Positions 10,600 to 21,590 of a DNA stretch of 64,000 nt are shown piece by piece. Position 1 is the first letter of the stretch, and each line of letters starts with the position of its first letter. Below the pieces are notes generated by a model. The model searched no databases, was not told where the DNA came from, and saw only the letters and a program-made list of their open reading frames with translations. This stretch comes from Talinum fruticosum. Its lineage: Eukaryota > Streptophyta > Magnoliopsida > Caryophyllales > Talinaceae. The stretch spans positions 1,674,001 to 1,738,000 of the forward strand of contig JAITYX010000049.1 in NCBI GenBank assembly GCA_021018815.1, in the 5' to 3' direction. Position numbers and translations under genes: made by a program.

Positions 10600-12423
10600 T
10601 CCTAATAAAGCCAAAAACTTATCTTCACTAAGTGGCTTTGTTTTTTAGTGCTGAACCGGATTCTTGGTAATGCTGATTGCACTTTGATTGTCACACTTGA
10701 TTGAGATAGATTTGAATGATTGCACCCTTCAAGTGCTGCTTGATCCATAGAATCTAATCACAACAAGCTCCAACTGCATTGTAAGCTTCAGCAGTTAATA
10801 GAGCAACAAAATTTTGTTTCTTTGAGGGCCAGGAGAAGAGGGATTGACCTAGAAATTGGCATGCTCCTGATGTGCTCTTTCTATCAACTTCATATCCAGC
10901 ATAATCAGCATATGAGTATCCAATGAGAGTCGGTTATGAGTCTTTTAAAAACCATTGACCAAGATTCCGAGTCCTCGCAAGATATCTGAAAATTCTCTTC
11001 ACCGTAGTGAGATGTGATTCTTTTGGATTAGCTTGAAATCTTGCACAAAGGGAGACACCGAACATGATATCTGGCCTACTACATATAGGATAAAGTAGAG
11101 ATCTGATCATACCTCCGTAGAAATTCTGATCTGCAGCTTTACCTTTCTCATCCGAGTCCGAGCTTCGATCGCTACTCATAGGTGTTACTGCATGCTTCGC
11201 ATCTTGTAGTTTGTACATCTTCAAAAGGTCCTTGGTGTACTTGGATTGATGAATATAAATGCCATCCTTGTCTTGTTTGACTTGTGGATCAAGAAAGAAG
11301 TTAAGTTCTCCCATCATACTCATTTATAACTCCTATCTCATCAACTCGGAAAACTCTTGACACGAGTTTCATTAGTTGCTCCAAAAATGATATCATCAAC
11401 ATAAATTTGAGCAATAAGAAAATCGTTTCCATTGGTTTTTATGAAAAAGTTTTGTCAATCTGACCTCTTTTGAAATCATTTTCAACCAAGAAACCGCTTA
11501 GTCTTTCATACCAAGCTCCGGGAGCTTGTTTAAGACCATATAAAGCTTTTTACAATTTGAAAACATAATTTGGAAATTCTGAGTTTTCAAATCCAGGGGT
11601 TGCTCAACATAGACTTCTCCTCGAATGAAAGCATTCAGAAAAGCACATACGACATCCATTTGATAAAGCTTAATATTCATGCTAGATGCAAATGCCAACA
11701 AGATTTTGATTGCCTTAATCCTAGCAACAGGTGTAAAGGTTTCCCTAAAATCAATTCCTTCTTCTTGATTGTAACACTCGAGCAAGAAGTCTAGCCTTAT
11801 TTCTAACTACCAACCCTTCCTCATCCATTTGTTCTTAAAAAACCATTTGGTTCCTATGACGTGGTAGTTAGATGGTCGTTTGGTCGGAGCCTAGACTAGG
11901 TTTCTTTCAAATTGATTGAGCTCTTCTTGCATGGCCTCTACCCATTCAGGTTCATTTAGGGCTTGTAGTGCATTTTTGGGTTCGTTAATGATATGAATGC
12001 AGAAAATGCACAAAGATTATGCAAAGAAGATCGAGTTCTTACCCCACTCGTTGATGTGAGAAAGTATGTTTTCAGGTGGGTTGCTTGGATGCATATTTGA
12101 AAGCGTTACCTATCCTTTGATTTACCAAGTTTGTTGGTTGATCTTCAGTTGGTTGATCTTGTTGAGTCTCATTGACTTGTTCTTCAGATTCTGAGATGGC
12201 TATTGAGTTTGCTCGGCCTGAGTGATAACATTATGAGTTGCTCCATTCTAAGTTGCCTCAGTAACTCTGTTTTGATTCTTTCCGAGCTCGCTTCAGCAAG
12301 GTTGTCTTCATCTCTGTTAAGTTTGAGATCCGAGTATGTGGAGCCACTTATCCTGCCAAGATCAATTTCATCAAACACAACATGGATACTTTCTTCCACT
12401 CTGTTAGTTCTTTTGGTAAAAAC
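10600..12423 (-). pseudogene. Copia reverse transcriptase and RNase H (C)
   Basis: RT blocks on the minus strand: a conserved lead-in with [18 protein letters not shown] (about 11930), [20 protein letters not shown] and YQMDV..AFLNA with the first catalytic Asp, then the YVDD box at 11403-11392, intact. Next MGELNFFLDPQVKQDKDGIY and a connection domain to about 10934. RNase H follows with ADYAGYEVDRKSTSGACQFL, then jumps from the CDNQSAI-equivalent block directly to the C-terminal LSED..LGM block: about 114 bases present in B and D are deleted at about 10640. Several stops. RT makes cDNA from the element RNA inside virus-like particles; this copy cannot. Confidence 0.85.
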
Positions 12424-13235
12424 TCAATAAGCTTTACTATGAGACGAATAACCGAGAAATATACCTTCATCCGACCTACCATCAAACTTAGTCGGATGAT
12501 CCTTACCATTGTTGTGGACAAAACACTTACACCTGAATGGTTTGAAGAAGGAGATGTTGGGTTTCTTCCCTTTGTAAAGCTTGTAGGGTGTTTTCTTTAA
12601 GATGGGTCCGATGAGGCATCCGTTGAGTGTGTAATTTGATGTGTTGATCGCCTCAACCCGTAAATAGTAAGGTAGATCATTTTCTATCATCATAGTCCTT
12701 CCTGTTTCTTCAAGAGTTCTATTCTTTCTCTCTACTACTCCATTCTGTTGATGAGTTCTTGGTGCAAAGAAGTTATGAGAGATGCCATTCCGGTTAGAGA
12801 AGTCTGCAAATTCCGAGCAATTGAACTCCCATCCATGGTTAGTTCTAATCCTTATGATCCGAGTCCGAGACACCACTTGAATTTTTCTACAAAGCTGAGT
12901 GAACTCCTTAAGGGCTTCATTCTTGTTCTTAAGAAAACACACCCAAGTAAATCGTGAGAAATCATCAACAACAACAAGTACATACGATTTACCTCCAAGA
13001 CTTTTCACAGGAATTTCACCACAAAAATCCATATGAAGCAATTCAAGCACTTTGGATATAGACACGGTTTTGAGTGGCTTAAAAGATGATCTAACTTGCT
13101 TACCTTTTGTGCATGCGTCACATATTTTATCTTTCGTAAAAGCAAAGTTAGGTAAACCCCTAACCAATCCATGAGATGCAAGCTTCTTGATAGTATGCAT
13201 GCTGATATGATCTAGTCTACGATGCTAGGTCCACG
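12424..13235 (-). pseudogene. Copia GAG-pre-integrase and integrase core (C)
   Basis: 259 codons are open (13200-12424) and the upstream HHCC start is read through one stop at the Trp of the SWT motif (about 13222). The zinc-binding pair CDACTKGK, catalytic block LLHMDFCGEIPVKSLGG, VDDFSRFTWVCFLKNKNEA, then RTNHGWEF where functional copies have Asp before HG (Asn here, catalytic residue lost), then QQNGVVERKNRTLEETGRT with the catalytic Glu. It ends with PYKLYKGKKPNISFFKPFRC and GIFLGYSSHSKAY. Integrase joins cDNA to the genome. This is one of the best-preserved integrase frames in the window. Confidence 0.9.
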
Positions 13236-13306
13236 AATCATCATTCACGGATGCTTTCAAACAAGATAAGTTCTGACTTGAATGTGAGAGAGGAATAATG
13301 TAAGTG

Positions 13307-13680
13307 TTAAGTAACCTCGGACACTGAGAGCTTAGTCTCTTTGGTGACTGCATGAAAGATGTAGTAGTTCGTCCGAGTGAACATTGCCTTTCGACCTTTG
13401 TCACATAGCTGAGAAATGCTAAGGAGATTGTACTTGAGTCCTTTAATAAGGTAAACTAGGCTGACTGAGTTGTTTCCTTTACCAATTTTGCCAATCCCTA
13501 CTATCTTGCCTTTCCTGTTATCGCCAAAAGTGACTTTCCCTCCTTTCGGATCATCTAGATTAGAGAAGAGTCTTAAATCTCCCGACAAGTGGCATGAACA
13601 ACCACCTGTCTCAGTACCAATGACCTTTCTTCTTCTTCCGAGTTGCTCGCAAGACGGAAACGCACTAACCCTTCTCACTT
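13307..13680 (-). pseudogene. Copia aspartic protease region (C)
   Basis: Open frame with CSCHLSGDLRLFSNLDDPKG, GKVTFGDNRKGKIVGIGKIG and YLIKGLKYNLLSISQLCDKG, the protease-to-integrase linker of plant Copia. The active-site triplet, Asp-Ser-Gly in F, reads Thr-Gly-Gly here (about 13610), so the protease is dead. It would cut the Gag-Pol polyprotein. Confidence 0.8.
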
Positions 13681-13979
13681 CCTCTTACGAACCCATTAGC
13701 ACCCTTTATTGAGGTCTTTTTTGAGGAAGAGCACTTTCGGAACCCAAATTTGAATAACTTTGGGTCCGGTATGATTTTGAGTTTTCCTTCCGAAAACCGA
13801 ATCGTGTCTCTTTCTTTTGAAAATCATTTCTTTTGTAAACGGGAGAAGAACCCATTTTTTGTAAGTTAGTCTAGGCTTAGTCCTCTTTTCATTTGTATGA
13901 ATGGGACCATGCTCAGCCTTCCCGAACTTTACAGCTTCGGAATCTTTTTAAAAAGACTAGAATAGGATTTTGATTCCAC

Positions 13980-15417
13980 TTCTTCATTGAAACCAAGTCC
14001 TTCTTTCTTGAAGGAGACACACTGAGAGCCTAATAGCATATCAAGGTTTTTCTAACCTTGAGTTAATTTTAAAACAAGCTCTTGAGACTCATTGAGCTTT
14101 CTTTTCAGTTGCTCATTCTCCGTTCCGAGTAACTTAGACTCAATCTCATTTGCTTGAGTATTGGTCTTAAGTTCTTTCAGATTTTGTCTCCGTTTTTCCA
14201 ATTAATTTTTCAAAACATTGCTCTCATCGAGTAAGAGACTCAATTCATTCTTTAAACTGGAACGAGTCAAAATTGGACTTTTCTTTCAAAGTGAAAATGT
14301 ATCATGCTAGATCAACTTTTGAAAATTTGAGAAAGTATTCAACTACCTCATCAATATCCGAGTCCTCGTTGTCTAATGTTGATTCAACTTTTGAGTCCGT
14401 AAGTGCCATATGACACTTAGAGTCGTCTCGAGCCATCTTCTTCGGATGAGTCGTCATCACTCTAGGTAGCCATCATAGACTTCTTCTTTCTGTCCTTATT
14501 TCTCTTGGAACAATCTTTAACTATGTGCTCCTTGCTGCAACATTCAAAGCAACTAGAATTCTTAAATAAAGATAACTTTGAAGGAGAAGAATATTTACCT
14601 TTTCTCGTCCTTCTAATCTTTCTTGTAGAACTCATTCTCCAGCCTCTTTTCCCACTTCTTATATTTCATCATTCTCTTGAAGCCATGGGCTATGAGTGCC
14701 ATAGGGTCCTCTTCGATTCTAAGAAGCTTAGACATTCACGTCTCGCTTTCCGAGGCCTTCGACGCAATGTTCCTTTTGGTGCCGACCTCGGTATCCTCTT
14801 CCTTTAGATAAATCTCGTGAGTGAGTAGCTTGCCAATAAGCTCGTATGGCCTTAGTTAAGAAAGGTTCTGAGCTTTTTCAATGGTTGTCACTTTGGGAGG
14901 TTATCTCTTCTTTGGTGGACTTCGTAGAATCTTTCTCGGACATTTCTTTCCGAGAAATCCTTCTACCCAGAGATTTAAGATTATTGGTAATCTCAGTGAA
15001 CCGAACATACATCCGAGTGATGTTTTCTTCTGGCTCCATCTTGAACAGCTCATACTTATGAAGATACTCGACTTATCTTCGCCTGGTTCACTTGGCTTGT
15101 TCCTTCATAGGTGTGAACTAGTGTGTTCCACACCTCTTTAACTATGTCACGAGCTTAGACCCTGTTGTATTCTTTTGTGCTGATGGTACACATCAATGTG
15201 TTCAAAGCTTTAAAATTCTTTCTAAATTTCTCGCTCTCCTCGAGTGGTGAACTCATTAGAATGTAGTTTTCGGCTTGGATGATGTTCCAAACATCTTCAT
15301 CGTTGTCCATCAGGAAACATTCCATCACCTTCTTCCAATGGGTAAAGTTTGACCCTTTTAACTTTGGGGTCTAGTAGATGATCTTCATTCATCGAACTCT
15401 CCATTGTTCCGAGCCAT
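13980..15417 (-). pseudogene. Sirevirus gag (C)
   Basis: The start ATG is at 15417 (MARNNGEF), the same start context as in D and F, 46 bases after the primer site. The UBN2 capsid-type domain is broken by shifts. The CCHC zinc knuckle CFECCSKEHIVKDC lies at 14552-14511, followed by basic and Asp/Ser-rich stretches and a Glu/Lys coiled-coil tail with KNLDMLLGSQCVSFKKEGLG (about 14060-14000), a motif of the long Sirevirus gag. Gag would form the virus-like particle and bind RNA. Several frameshifts. Confidence 0.8.
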
Positions 15418-15462
15418 CCGATGTTTATGCCTTTGAATAGTGAGATCCTCTTGAAAGGCTAG

Positions 15463-15474
15463 GCTTTGATACCA
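15463..15474 (-). promoter_or_regulatory. Primer binding site, tRNA-iMet type (C)
   Basis: The minus strand reads TGGTATCAAAGC, two bases inside the LTR, one mismatch from the standard iMet site TGGTATCAGAGC. Confidence 0.85.
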
Positions 15475-15476
15475 AT

Positions 15477-16904
15477 TGAAGGTTTGGTCATTGAGAGTCT
15501 AAGTTACCCTAGAGGGGGTGAATAGGGTGATGATTAAACAATTTTAGCAACAAATCAGCTAAACGAGTAGATTCTGAGTCCAGATTAGACTTAGAAAACT
15601 AATAACAGAGATCTACGTGGAAACACTCCTGGGGCGTAAAACCACGGACAGGGCTAATTCAAGCACCAAGTCAAATCTACTATTTTGAATCAACAAAATA
15701 CAAGGATTATCTCTAACGAATTGCTCCCTTAAACAATTTCTTACAATGTTTTCCTAGACTTAGAAGTTCCCTTATCTCGATTTAGTAATTCCTGACCGAG
15801 GTAACCTTTACAATCAAGGGCAATTGAGCTAAGTTAACCCTTACAACTCAGTCAAGGGACCTTACTCAGAAAGTAAGAAAAGAATATGACTTATTACAAG
15901 CCTTTCTTTACAACTAAGAAAATATTAAATATAGACTTACGCTCAATAACTTCGCTCAAGTAATGTGTTCAAGCAATAATGTTCAAGCAATCTTCTAGTC
16001 TTGTGAGATGGCTTCTATTTATATCCAACCAGGTTGAGTGACCGTTGAGTCTTGGTTCTGGATAGAAGTCTTTACTAGTTATTAGTAACGGCTCTTCTAA
16101 GTCACTAAGAAAAATCAGTTGGGATGTGAACTTTGTGCAACGGCTCTTGGCTCTAAAAGATGGTCCAATCACTTGGTGGTGACCGAAAGTTATGGTGGAA
16201 ACAACTGTTAAGCCTAGAGTTGGAGTTTTCCAGTTTTAGAAACAAACAACCCCGACACGGTATCTCGAGCCATGTCTAGAAGTAGGTAAAACTTGTCTGC
16301 TGATGTTTGACAACTAGAAGTCTGGTTACTCTTGTATTTCAAAAATGAGTTAACTTCGTTTGAATAACCTATAAAAGCAAACCACATTGGTTCTTAAAGT
16401 AAAATATTTTGGTCCAAGATTAGGCACAGATAATAATTAAATTAGAACAATTAAATGCTTAATTATCATTGGCTTAGAAGAATGGAATTTTCTAAGTCTA
16501 ATATTCGATATACTCAAATTCGATCCGAGTCAATCCCAAGGATGATCAAGTAAAGAGAGTAAAATATCGATTATAATAACTTGATCCGGTCAAATAATTC
16601 TCAAGGAAATTAATTGGCTTAGAATAAGGAATTAACACTCGTAATTCTCTTTGCATTGAAATATACAATCAAGTACTCACAATAAATGTGTTAGAGAAAT
16701 TATTTGAGCATGCAATAGGTCTAAGTCAGTTAAAAATCAATGTAGGAGATATTTCTTTTGACTCAGTCGAATAGAATGAAAACTTACACACGAGTTTCTT
16801 TAGTACTCGGAATGACTTGAAATCAAAATTTAAGAGAGATAAGATTTATACCTGAGTTTTCATGTAATACTAAGAATGATTTAGAGTTAGAAGCCGAGTC
16901 TTCA
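15477..16904 (-). repeat. 5' LTR of element C (1428 bp)
   Basis: Minus-strand boundaries are TGAAGACTCGGC at 16904 and CCTTCA at 15477. Its U3 start carries about 40 extra bases shared with the solo LTR at 17384, so these two form one subfamily. The terminal hairpin, R/U5 block and TATA are present. Confidence 0.9.
16015..16024 (-). promoter_or_regulatory. LTR TATA box (C)
   Basis: Minus strand ATATAAATAG followed by AAGCCATCTC. Confidence 0.7.
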
Positions 16905-17383
16905 AACACTTTCGGAAGTTGAGTACCCACCTCCGAATTGCATATGCTATCATTATGGTTCTTATAACCCTTGTTGTTATCCAAATGGTATTTTTAAATC
17001 ATTTATGAGTTTCCATAAACAATGTACATTATGTTATATATATGGATTTATTACGTATTTTTACTATTACCTACGTTGTAATTCTCTCGTTGTCCGGTCA
17101 TGTTATATACATGGACTTATTAAGCATTGCATTACCACTTTTTCGTGTCAAATACACACCTTATGACACTCTTCTACAATGCTCTAATGATTACATAATT
17201 ATTCTGTACATTTTTGTATAATTATACTGGGATTGTTCATGACAGATTCCGGTATTACAATGTTTAAATTGGAGGATAACCAGAAGATGAAACATTTAGT
17301 GAATAACTATTTTATCGTCTTTTCATTACTATATTATATAAAATATTTTCAAAAAGCCCCATGTGTAATATTAGTGTATGCAT
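16905..17383. other. Non-repeat flank left of the solo LTR
   Basis: AT-rich. A block ATGTTATATATATGGATTTATTA (17032) recurs slightly changed at 17100. No gene. It ends with the TGCAT target site at 17379. Confidence 0.5.
17379..17383. repeat. Target site duplication TGCAT (partner 28471-28475)
   Basis: The same five bases flank the split solo LTR on both sides, proving its outer limits. Confidence 0.9.
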
Positions 17384-17730
17384 TGAAGACTCAGTTTTGA
17401 AGTCTAAGTCAATATGAGTAATATATAAAAACTCAAGCATAAATCTCATCTCGTCCTAAGTTTTGATTTGAAGTCATTATGAGCATTATAGAAACTCTTG
17501 TACAAGTTTTCATTCGTTTCTAACCGACTCGGAAAGCACATTATTGTATATCTTCTACACCGATGTTTTTGACTCACTCAAACATCACTCGGAACAGTCG
17601 CATGCTCAAATAATTTATGTAACATTTTTATTCCGAGTTCGATCTGCATATTTCAACGCAAAGAGAATTACGAGTGTTGATTCCTTTTTCTAAGTTAGTT
17701 TTATTTTCTTGAGAATTATTTGACCACATC

Positions 17731-17735
17731 AAGTT
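17731..17735. repeat. Target site duplication AAGTT (partner 27341-27345)
   Basis: AAGTT precedes the 5' LTR of D and follows its 3' LTR. Removing D and one copy restores a continuous LTR. Confidence 0.95.
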
Positions 17736-18580
17736 TGAAGACTCGGACTTTATACTCACAGTTTTCGAGTTCCATCCAGGAATCGGGTATAAGATCTCTT
17801 CTCTCATAGGGTTTTGATTACAAGTCATTCTATGTACCTTACAAAGTTTTTCGAGTGATATAGCATTTACTCCGAGTGTTCTAGAAATTATTTCATATGT
17901 CTTTGTGTGACTCTGATCGACTCGGAAAGCATACTTGTACTAACTCGGTTATGAGTTACTCAACACTCATAATTATTGCATGTTCAAACACTCGTATTCA
18001 CACACATAAAATCGAGTCGGACTTCATATTCCAGGAATTACAATGTTAATTTTCTATTCCAAGTCAACTTATGTTGTTCGAACTTTGTTTTAGTCCGGAT
18101 AAAGTTTATTCAATCTGATATTCTTTATCTAACTTGATTCTCTTTTAGACCGACTCGGATGGAATTTTGAGTATCATGGATATTAGACTCGTAAAATTCC
18201 ATTCCTTTTCTAACTCGGATAATTAGTAATTTAATTATCTTAATTATATCATTATCTCGTGTCTAACCTTAGACCAAAGTATTTTATACTTTGAGAACCA
18301 AATTGATTTGCTTTTGTAGGTTATTCAAACGAGGCTATCCTATTTTTGAACTGCAAAAGTAACCGAGCTTCAAAACGTCAAATCACCCAGCGAGACAAGG
18401 CTTTTTCCACCTCTAACCTAGCCCCGGACAATCGTGTCGGGATTGTTTGTTTCCAAAACCGGAAATCTGCAACACTAAGCTCAACGGTGGTTTTCACCTT
18501 ATTTTTTAAGACACCACCAGTGGTTTTAGGACATCCAACGAAGTCAAGAACCGTTGCTCAACGTTCATATCTAAATGGAT

Positions 18581-18603
18581 ATTTTCCGAGTGACTCGGAA
18601 AAT
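18581..18603. promoter_or_regulatory. Perfect 23-bp dyad in LTR U3 (D 5' LTR)
   Basis: Left arm ATTTTCCGAGT, centre G, right arm its exact reverse complement, about 68 bases upstream of the TATA box. With a two-base bulge the pairing extends further outward (GGAT/ATCC). Confidence 0.8.
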
Positions 18604-18670
18604 CCTTTACAACGATCACAAAGGACCTCCAGATCGGAAGATAAAAACAACGGCTAAGCTGCTTGGTCAT

Positions 18671-18680
18671 CTATATATAG
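18671..18680 (+). promoter_or_regulatory. LTR TATA box (D 5' LTR)
   Basis: CTATATATAG followed by AAGCCAACTT. Confidence 0.75.
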
Positions 18681-19339
18681 AAGCCAACTTTCAAGACTTG
18701 AAGATAGGCCAAATCTATTGTTAATACACTTACTTGTGCAAAACGACATTGTATTCATTCTCAGTCTTCTATTTACAACTCCAATTCCGCATTTCATAAC
18801 TTTCTCGAGTTGTAAGGTCTTGTACTCGATTACAAACACTTTCTTTCTTACTCTCTAAGTAAGGTCCCTTGACTAAGCTATAAGGGTTAACTTAGCTCGG
18901 TTGTGCCTAACTCGTAAGGGTTATCTCGGTTAGGAAGTACTAGATCGGATAAGGAAATTTCGAGTCTAGGAAAAACTCGTAAAGAGTTGTCTAAGGGAGC
19001 AACTCAGGTCAAGTCGAGTCTACTGCATTTTGTAGACTCAAAATAGTGGATTCGACTTCGTGCTTGGATTAGCACGGTTCGTGGTTTTCCGGCCCGGAGG
19101 GTGTCCACGTATTTTCCGAGTTATCACTTTTTTGGTACATTCTAGACTTAGACAGTTTAAGAATTTTGTTTAATCTGTTTCTTCACTACTTACTGAAATC
19201 TAAGTTTATGCTCTTTTGAGTTTAACCTTGCTTCACGCTCACCTCGGATTCATATCTATTTTAAATTCAAGCAAGTTTCCTCATCACCCTATTCACCCCC
19301 TCTAGGGTGACTTATCCTCTCTAAGAGCAAACCTTCAAT

Positions 19340-19350
19340 TGGTATCGAGC
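19340..19350 (+). promoter_or_regulatory. Primer binding site (D), one base short
   Basis: TGGTATCGAGC, two bases after the LTR; the iMet site TGGTATCAGAGC with one base missing. Confidence 0.8.
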
Positions 19351-19398
19351 CTAGCCTTTCAGAAAGGATCTAACCATCCAAAAGGTTTAAAGATCAAA

Positions 19399-21160
19399 TG
19401 GCTCGGAATAATGGAGAGTTCGATGAAGGAAGATCTTCCAACGAAACCACCAAAGTTCAAAGGATCCAACATCGTGCACTCGGAAGAAACTCATAGAATG
19501 TTTCCTACTTGGATCATGATGAGGATGTCCGGAACATCATACAAGTGGGCAACTACATTCCCATGAAGATAGAAGAAACAAGACTCGTACCCAAGACAAA
19601 GGCCGAGTTCACGACTGATGAAGCGAAAAGTTCGGAAAGAACATCAAGGCGATGAACATTCTAATGTGCGCCATCAGCTCGGAAGAATACAATCGAGTGT
19701 CAGCCGTGATACAGCCAAAGAAGTGTGGGACACTCTTGTCAACACTTATGAAGTCACAAGCCAGGTCGGACAAGCAAAGATAAGCCAATATCTTCATAAA
19801 TATGAGTCGTTCAAGATGGAGCCGAAGAAAACATCACTCGGATGTTCATTCGATTCTACAGAGATTACCAACAATCTCAAATCTCTGGGTAAAAGATTTC
19901 CTACGAGGAAATGTGCGGAAAGATACTCGAAGCCTACCCAAGAAAAGATGGGGTCCCAAAGTGACAGCTATCGAAGAGGCTCGGAACTCGTCTCTACTGA
20001 AGCTAGACGAACTCATTGGGAAGCTTCTCACCCATGAGATCCACTCGGAAGAGGAGGATGCAGAGGTCGGCACCAAAAAGAACATTGCGCTGAAAGCCTC
20101 GAAACCAGAGAAGCGGATCTGAGTTCTTCTAACTCAAAAGAGGATCCCATGGCACTTATCGCTAGAGGCTTCAAGAGAATGATGAAGCACAAGAGATGGG
20201 ATAAGAAGCCAAAAGAAGAGTTTTACAAGAAAGGAAAAAAGGATAGAAAAGGTAAATACTCTTCCCCTTCAAACTTATCTTTGACTAAGAACTCGGATGT
20301 TTTGAATGTGGCAGCAAGGAACATATAGTCAAAGACTGTCCAAAGAGAAAAAGGGACAGAAAGAAGAAAAAGGCTATGATGGCCACATGGAGTGACGAGG
20401 ACTCATCGGAAGATGACGAGGACTCGGATGACTCAAAGTGTCCGATGGCACTTTCGACTCAGAATCGGAAACGAGTCGGACTTAGATCAATCGGACAATG
20501 AGTAAGCAAATCCTCAAGAGGTAATTGAATACTTCCTCAAATTCTCCAAAGTTGATTTAGCTAAGTATATTTTCACTTTGGAAGAGAAGTCCAATTCGAT
20601 TCTTCTCATTTTAGAGAACAACTTGAGTCAAATTCTTCCGAGAGCATTTCTTTAAAAAATGAGTTGGAAAAGCTGAGACTTACACTCGGAGAACTCAAGA
20701 CTAGTGCTCAATCCAATGAGGCTGAGTCCGAGTTACTCGAAAAGAAAATGGGCAGCTAAAACAAAATCTCATTGAGTCTCAAGATCTTGTTTTAAAGTTT
20801 ACTCGAGGTCGGAAAAACCTTGATATGCTCCGAGGATCTCAATAGTCTCCTTCGAAAAAGAGGTCTTGGTTTTAACAAAGAGGAGGAATCAAATTCCTAC
20901 TCAAAACTTTTCAAAAAGGATTCCAGAATTGTAAAGTTCAGGAAGGTCGAGCACGATTCCATTCATAAAAATGAAAGGAGGACTGAGCTCAAACCAGACT
21001 TACAAGAGAAAACCATTTCCTCCGGTTTATAAAAGAAAAGTTTTTCAAGAAAAAGAGACACGAGACTCGGTTCTCTAAATGAAAGACTCGGAATCGGACC
21101 AAACCCAAAGTCATTCAAATCTGGGTTTTGAAAGACCTTCTTCCTTAGACAAGGACCACG
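19399..21160 (+). pseudogene. Sirevirus gag with coiled-coil tail (D)
   Basis: ATG at 19399 (MARNNGEFDEGRSS). Blocks: UBN2 domain with VWDTLVNTYEVTSQVGQAKI and SQYLHKYESFKMEPKKTS (19715-19840), further UBN2 text in another frame (GPKVTAIEEARN, LDELIGKLLTHEI about 19950-20040), a basic stretch, CCHC knuckle CFECGSKEHIVKDC (20298-20339), an Asp/Ser-rich stretch, a Glu/Lys/Leu coiled coil (20520-20810) and LLRKRGLGFNKEEESNSYSK (20838-20897). Gag builds the particle and binds element RNA. At least four frameshifts. Confidence 0.85.
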
Positions 21161-21199
21161 AGTAAAGGGTGTTACTAGGTTCGTTACGGGAAGTGAGAA

Positions 21200-21590
21200 G
21201 GGTTAGTTTGTTTTCTTTTTGTAGGCCACTCGAGAAAAGATCAAAAGGACATTGGTACCTGGACGGTGGATGCTCACGCCACATATCGGGAGACTCGGGA
21301 CTCTTTTACGAGTTAGAAGCGTATAAAGGAGGAAAGTCACATTTGGAGATGATAGCAAAGGCAAGATAATTGGGATAGGTAAGATTGGAATAGGAAGCAA
21401 TCCGGTCAGCCCAAGTATACCTTGTCAAAGGGTTAAAGTATAACCTGCTCGAGCATCTCTCAATTGTGTGATAAAGGTTAAGAGGTAAGATTCACTCAAA
21501 TCAAATGTTATATTTCGATGATACCACCAAGGAAATCAAGCTCTCGGGTAAGAGATCGGGTAACACTTACATTATTCCTCTTTCTCACCT
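21200..21590 (+). pseudogene. Copia protease (D)
   Basis: HWYLDGGCSRHISGDSGLFY at about 21250-21310: the catalytic Asp is present but the triplet is Asp-Gly-Gly (21262-21270) instead of Asp-Ser-Gly. Then KGGKSHLEMIAKAR, a shift, IGIGKIGIG and the LVKGLKYN..HLSIL linker with further shifts to about 21590. Confidence 0.75.

Larger units (their letters stand above)
10177..16904 (-). mobile_element. Sirevirus element C (5' LTR to RNase H and spacer)
   Basis: Minus-strand element in family order: LTR (16904-15477), primer site, gag (15417 to about 13980), protease (13680-13307), integrase (13235-12424), RT and RNase H (12423-10600), spacer (10590-10177). It stops at the Gypsy LTR just before the point where F and H have the ORF3 TATA box, so ORF3 and the 3' LTR are lost. 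The bases outside the LTR (AACAC) find no matching partner in the window. Stops and shifts are frequent. Confidence 0.85.
17736..19337 (+). repeat. 5' LTR of element D (1602 bp)
   Basis: Starts TGAAGACTCGGAC and ends GCAAACCTTCA. It carries the U3 dyad (18581-18603), TATA (18671), R/U5 block (18865-18960) and 3' hairpin (19284-19310). Same subfamily as solo LTR I. Confidence 0.95.

Noticed and set aside
5096..16904. LTRs at 5096-6523 and 15477-16904 as the pair of one minus-strand element
   Set aside because: They look like a pair in orientation, but the first matches the H subfamily and the second the solo-LTR/C subfamily (about 40 extra bases in U3, different internal blocks). The flanks AATGG and AACAC also differ.
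18346..18839. Frames inside the LTRs of D (also 26382-26751 and 59363-59620)
   Set aside because: They lie in LTR U3/R, overlap the promoter dyad and TATA, and frames differ between copies.
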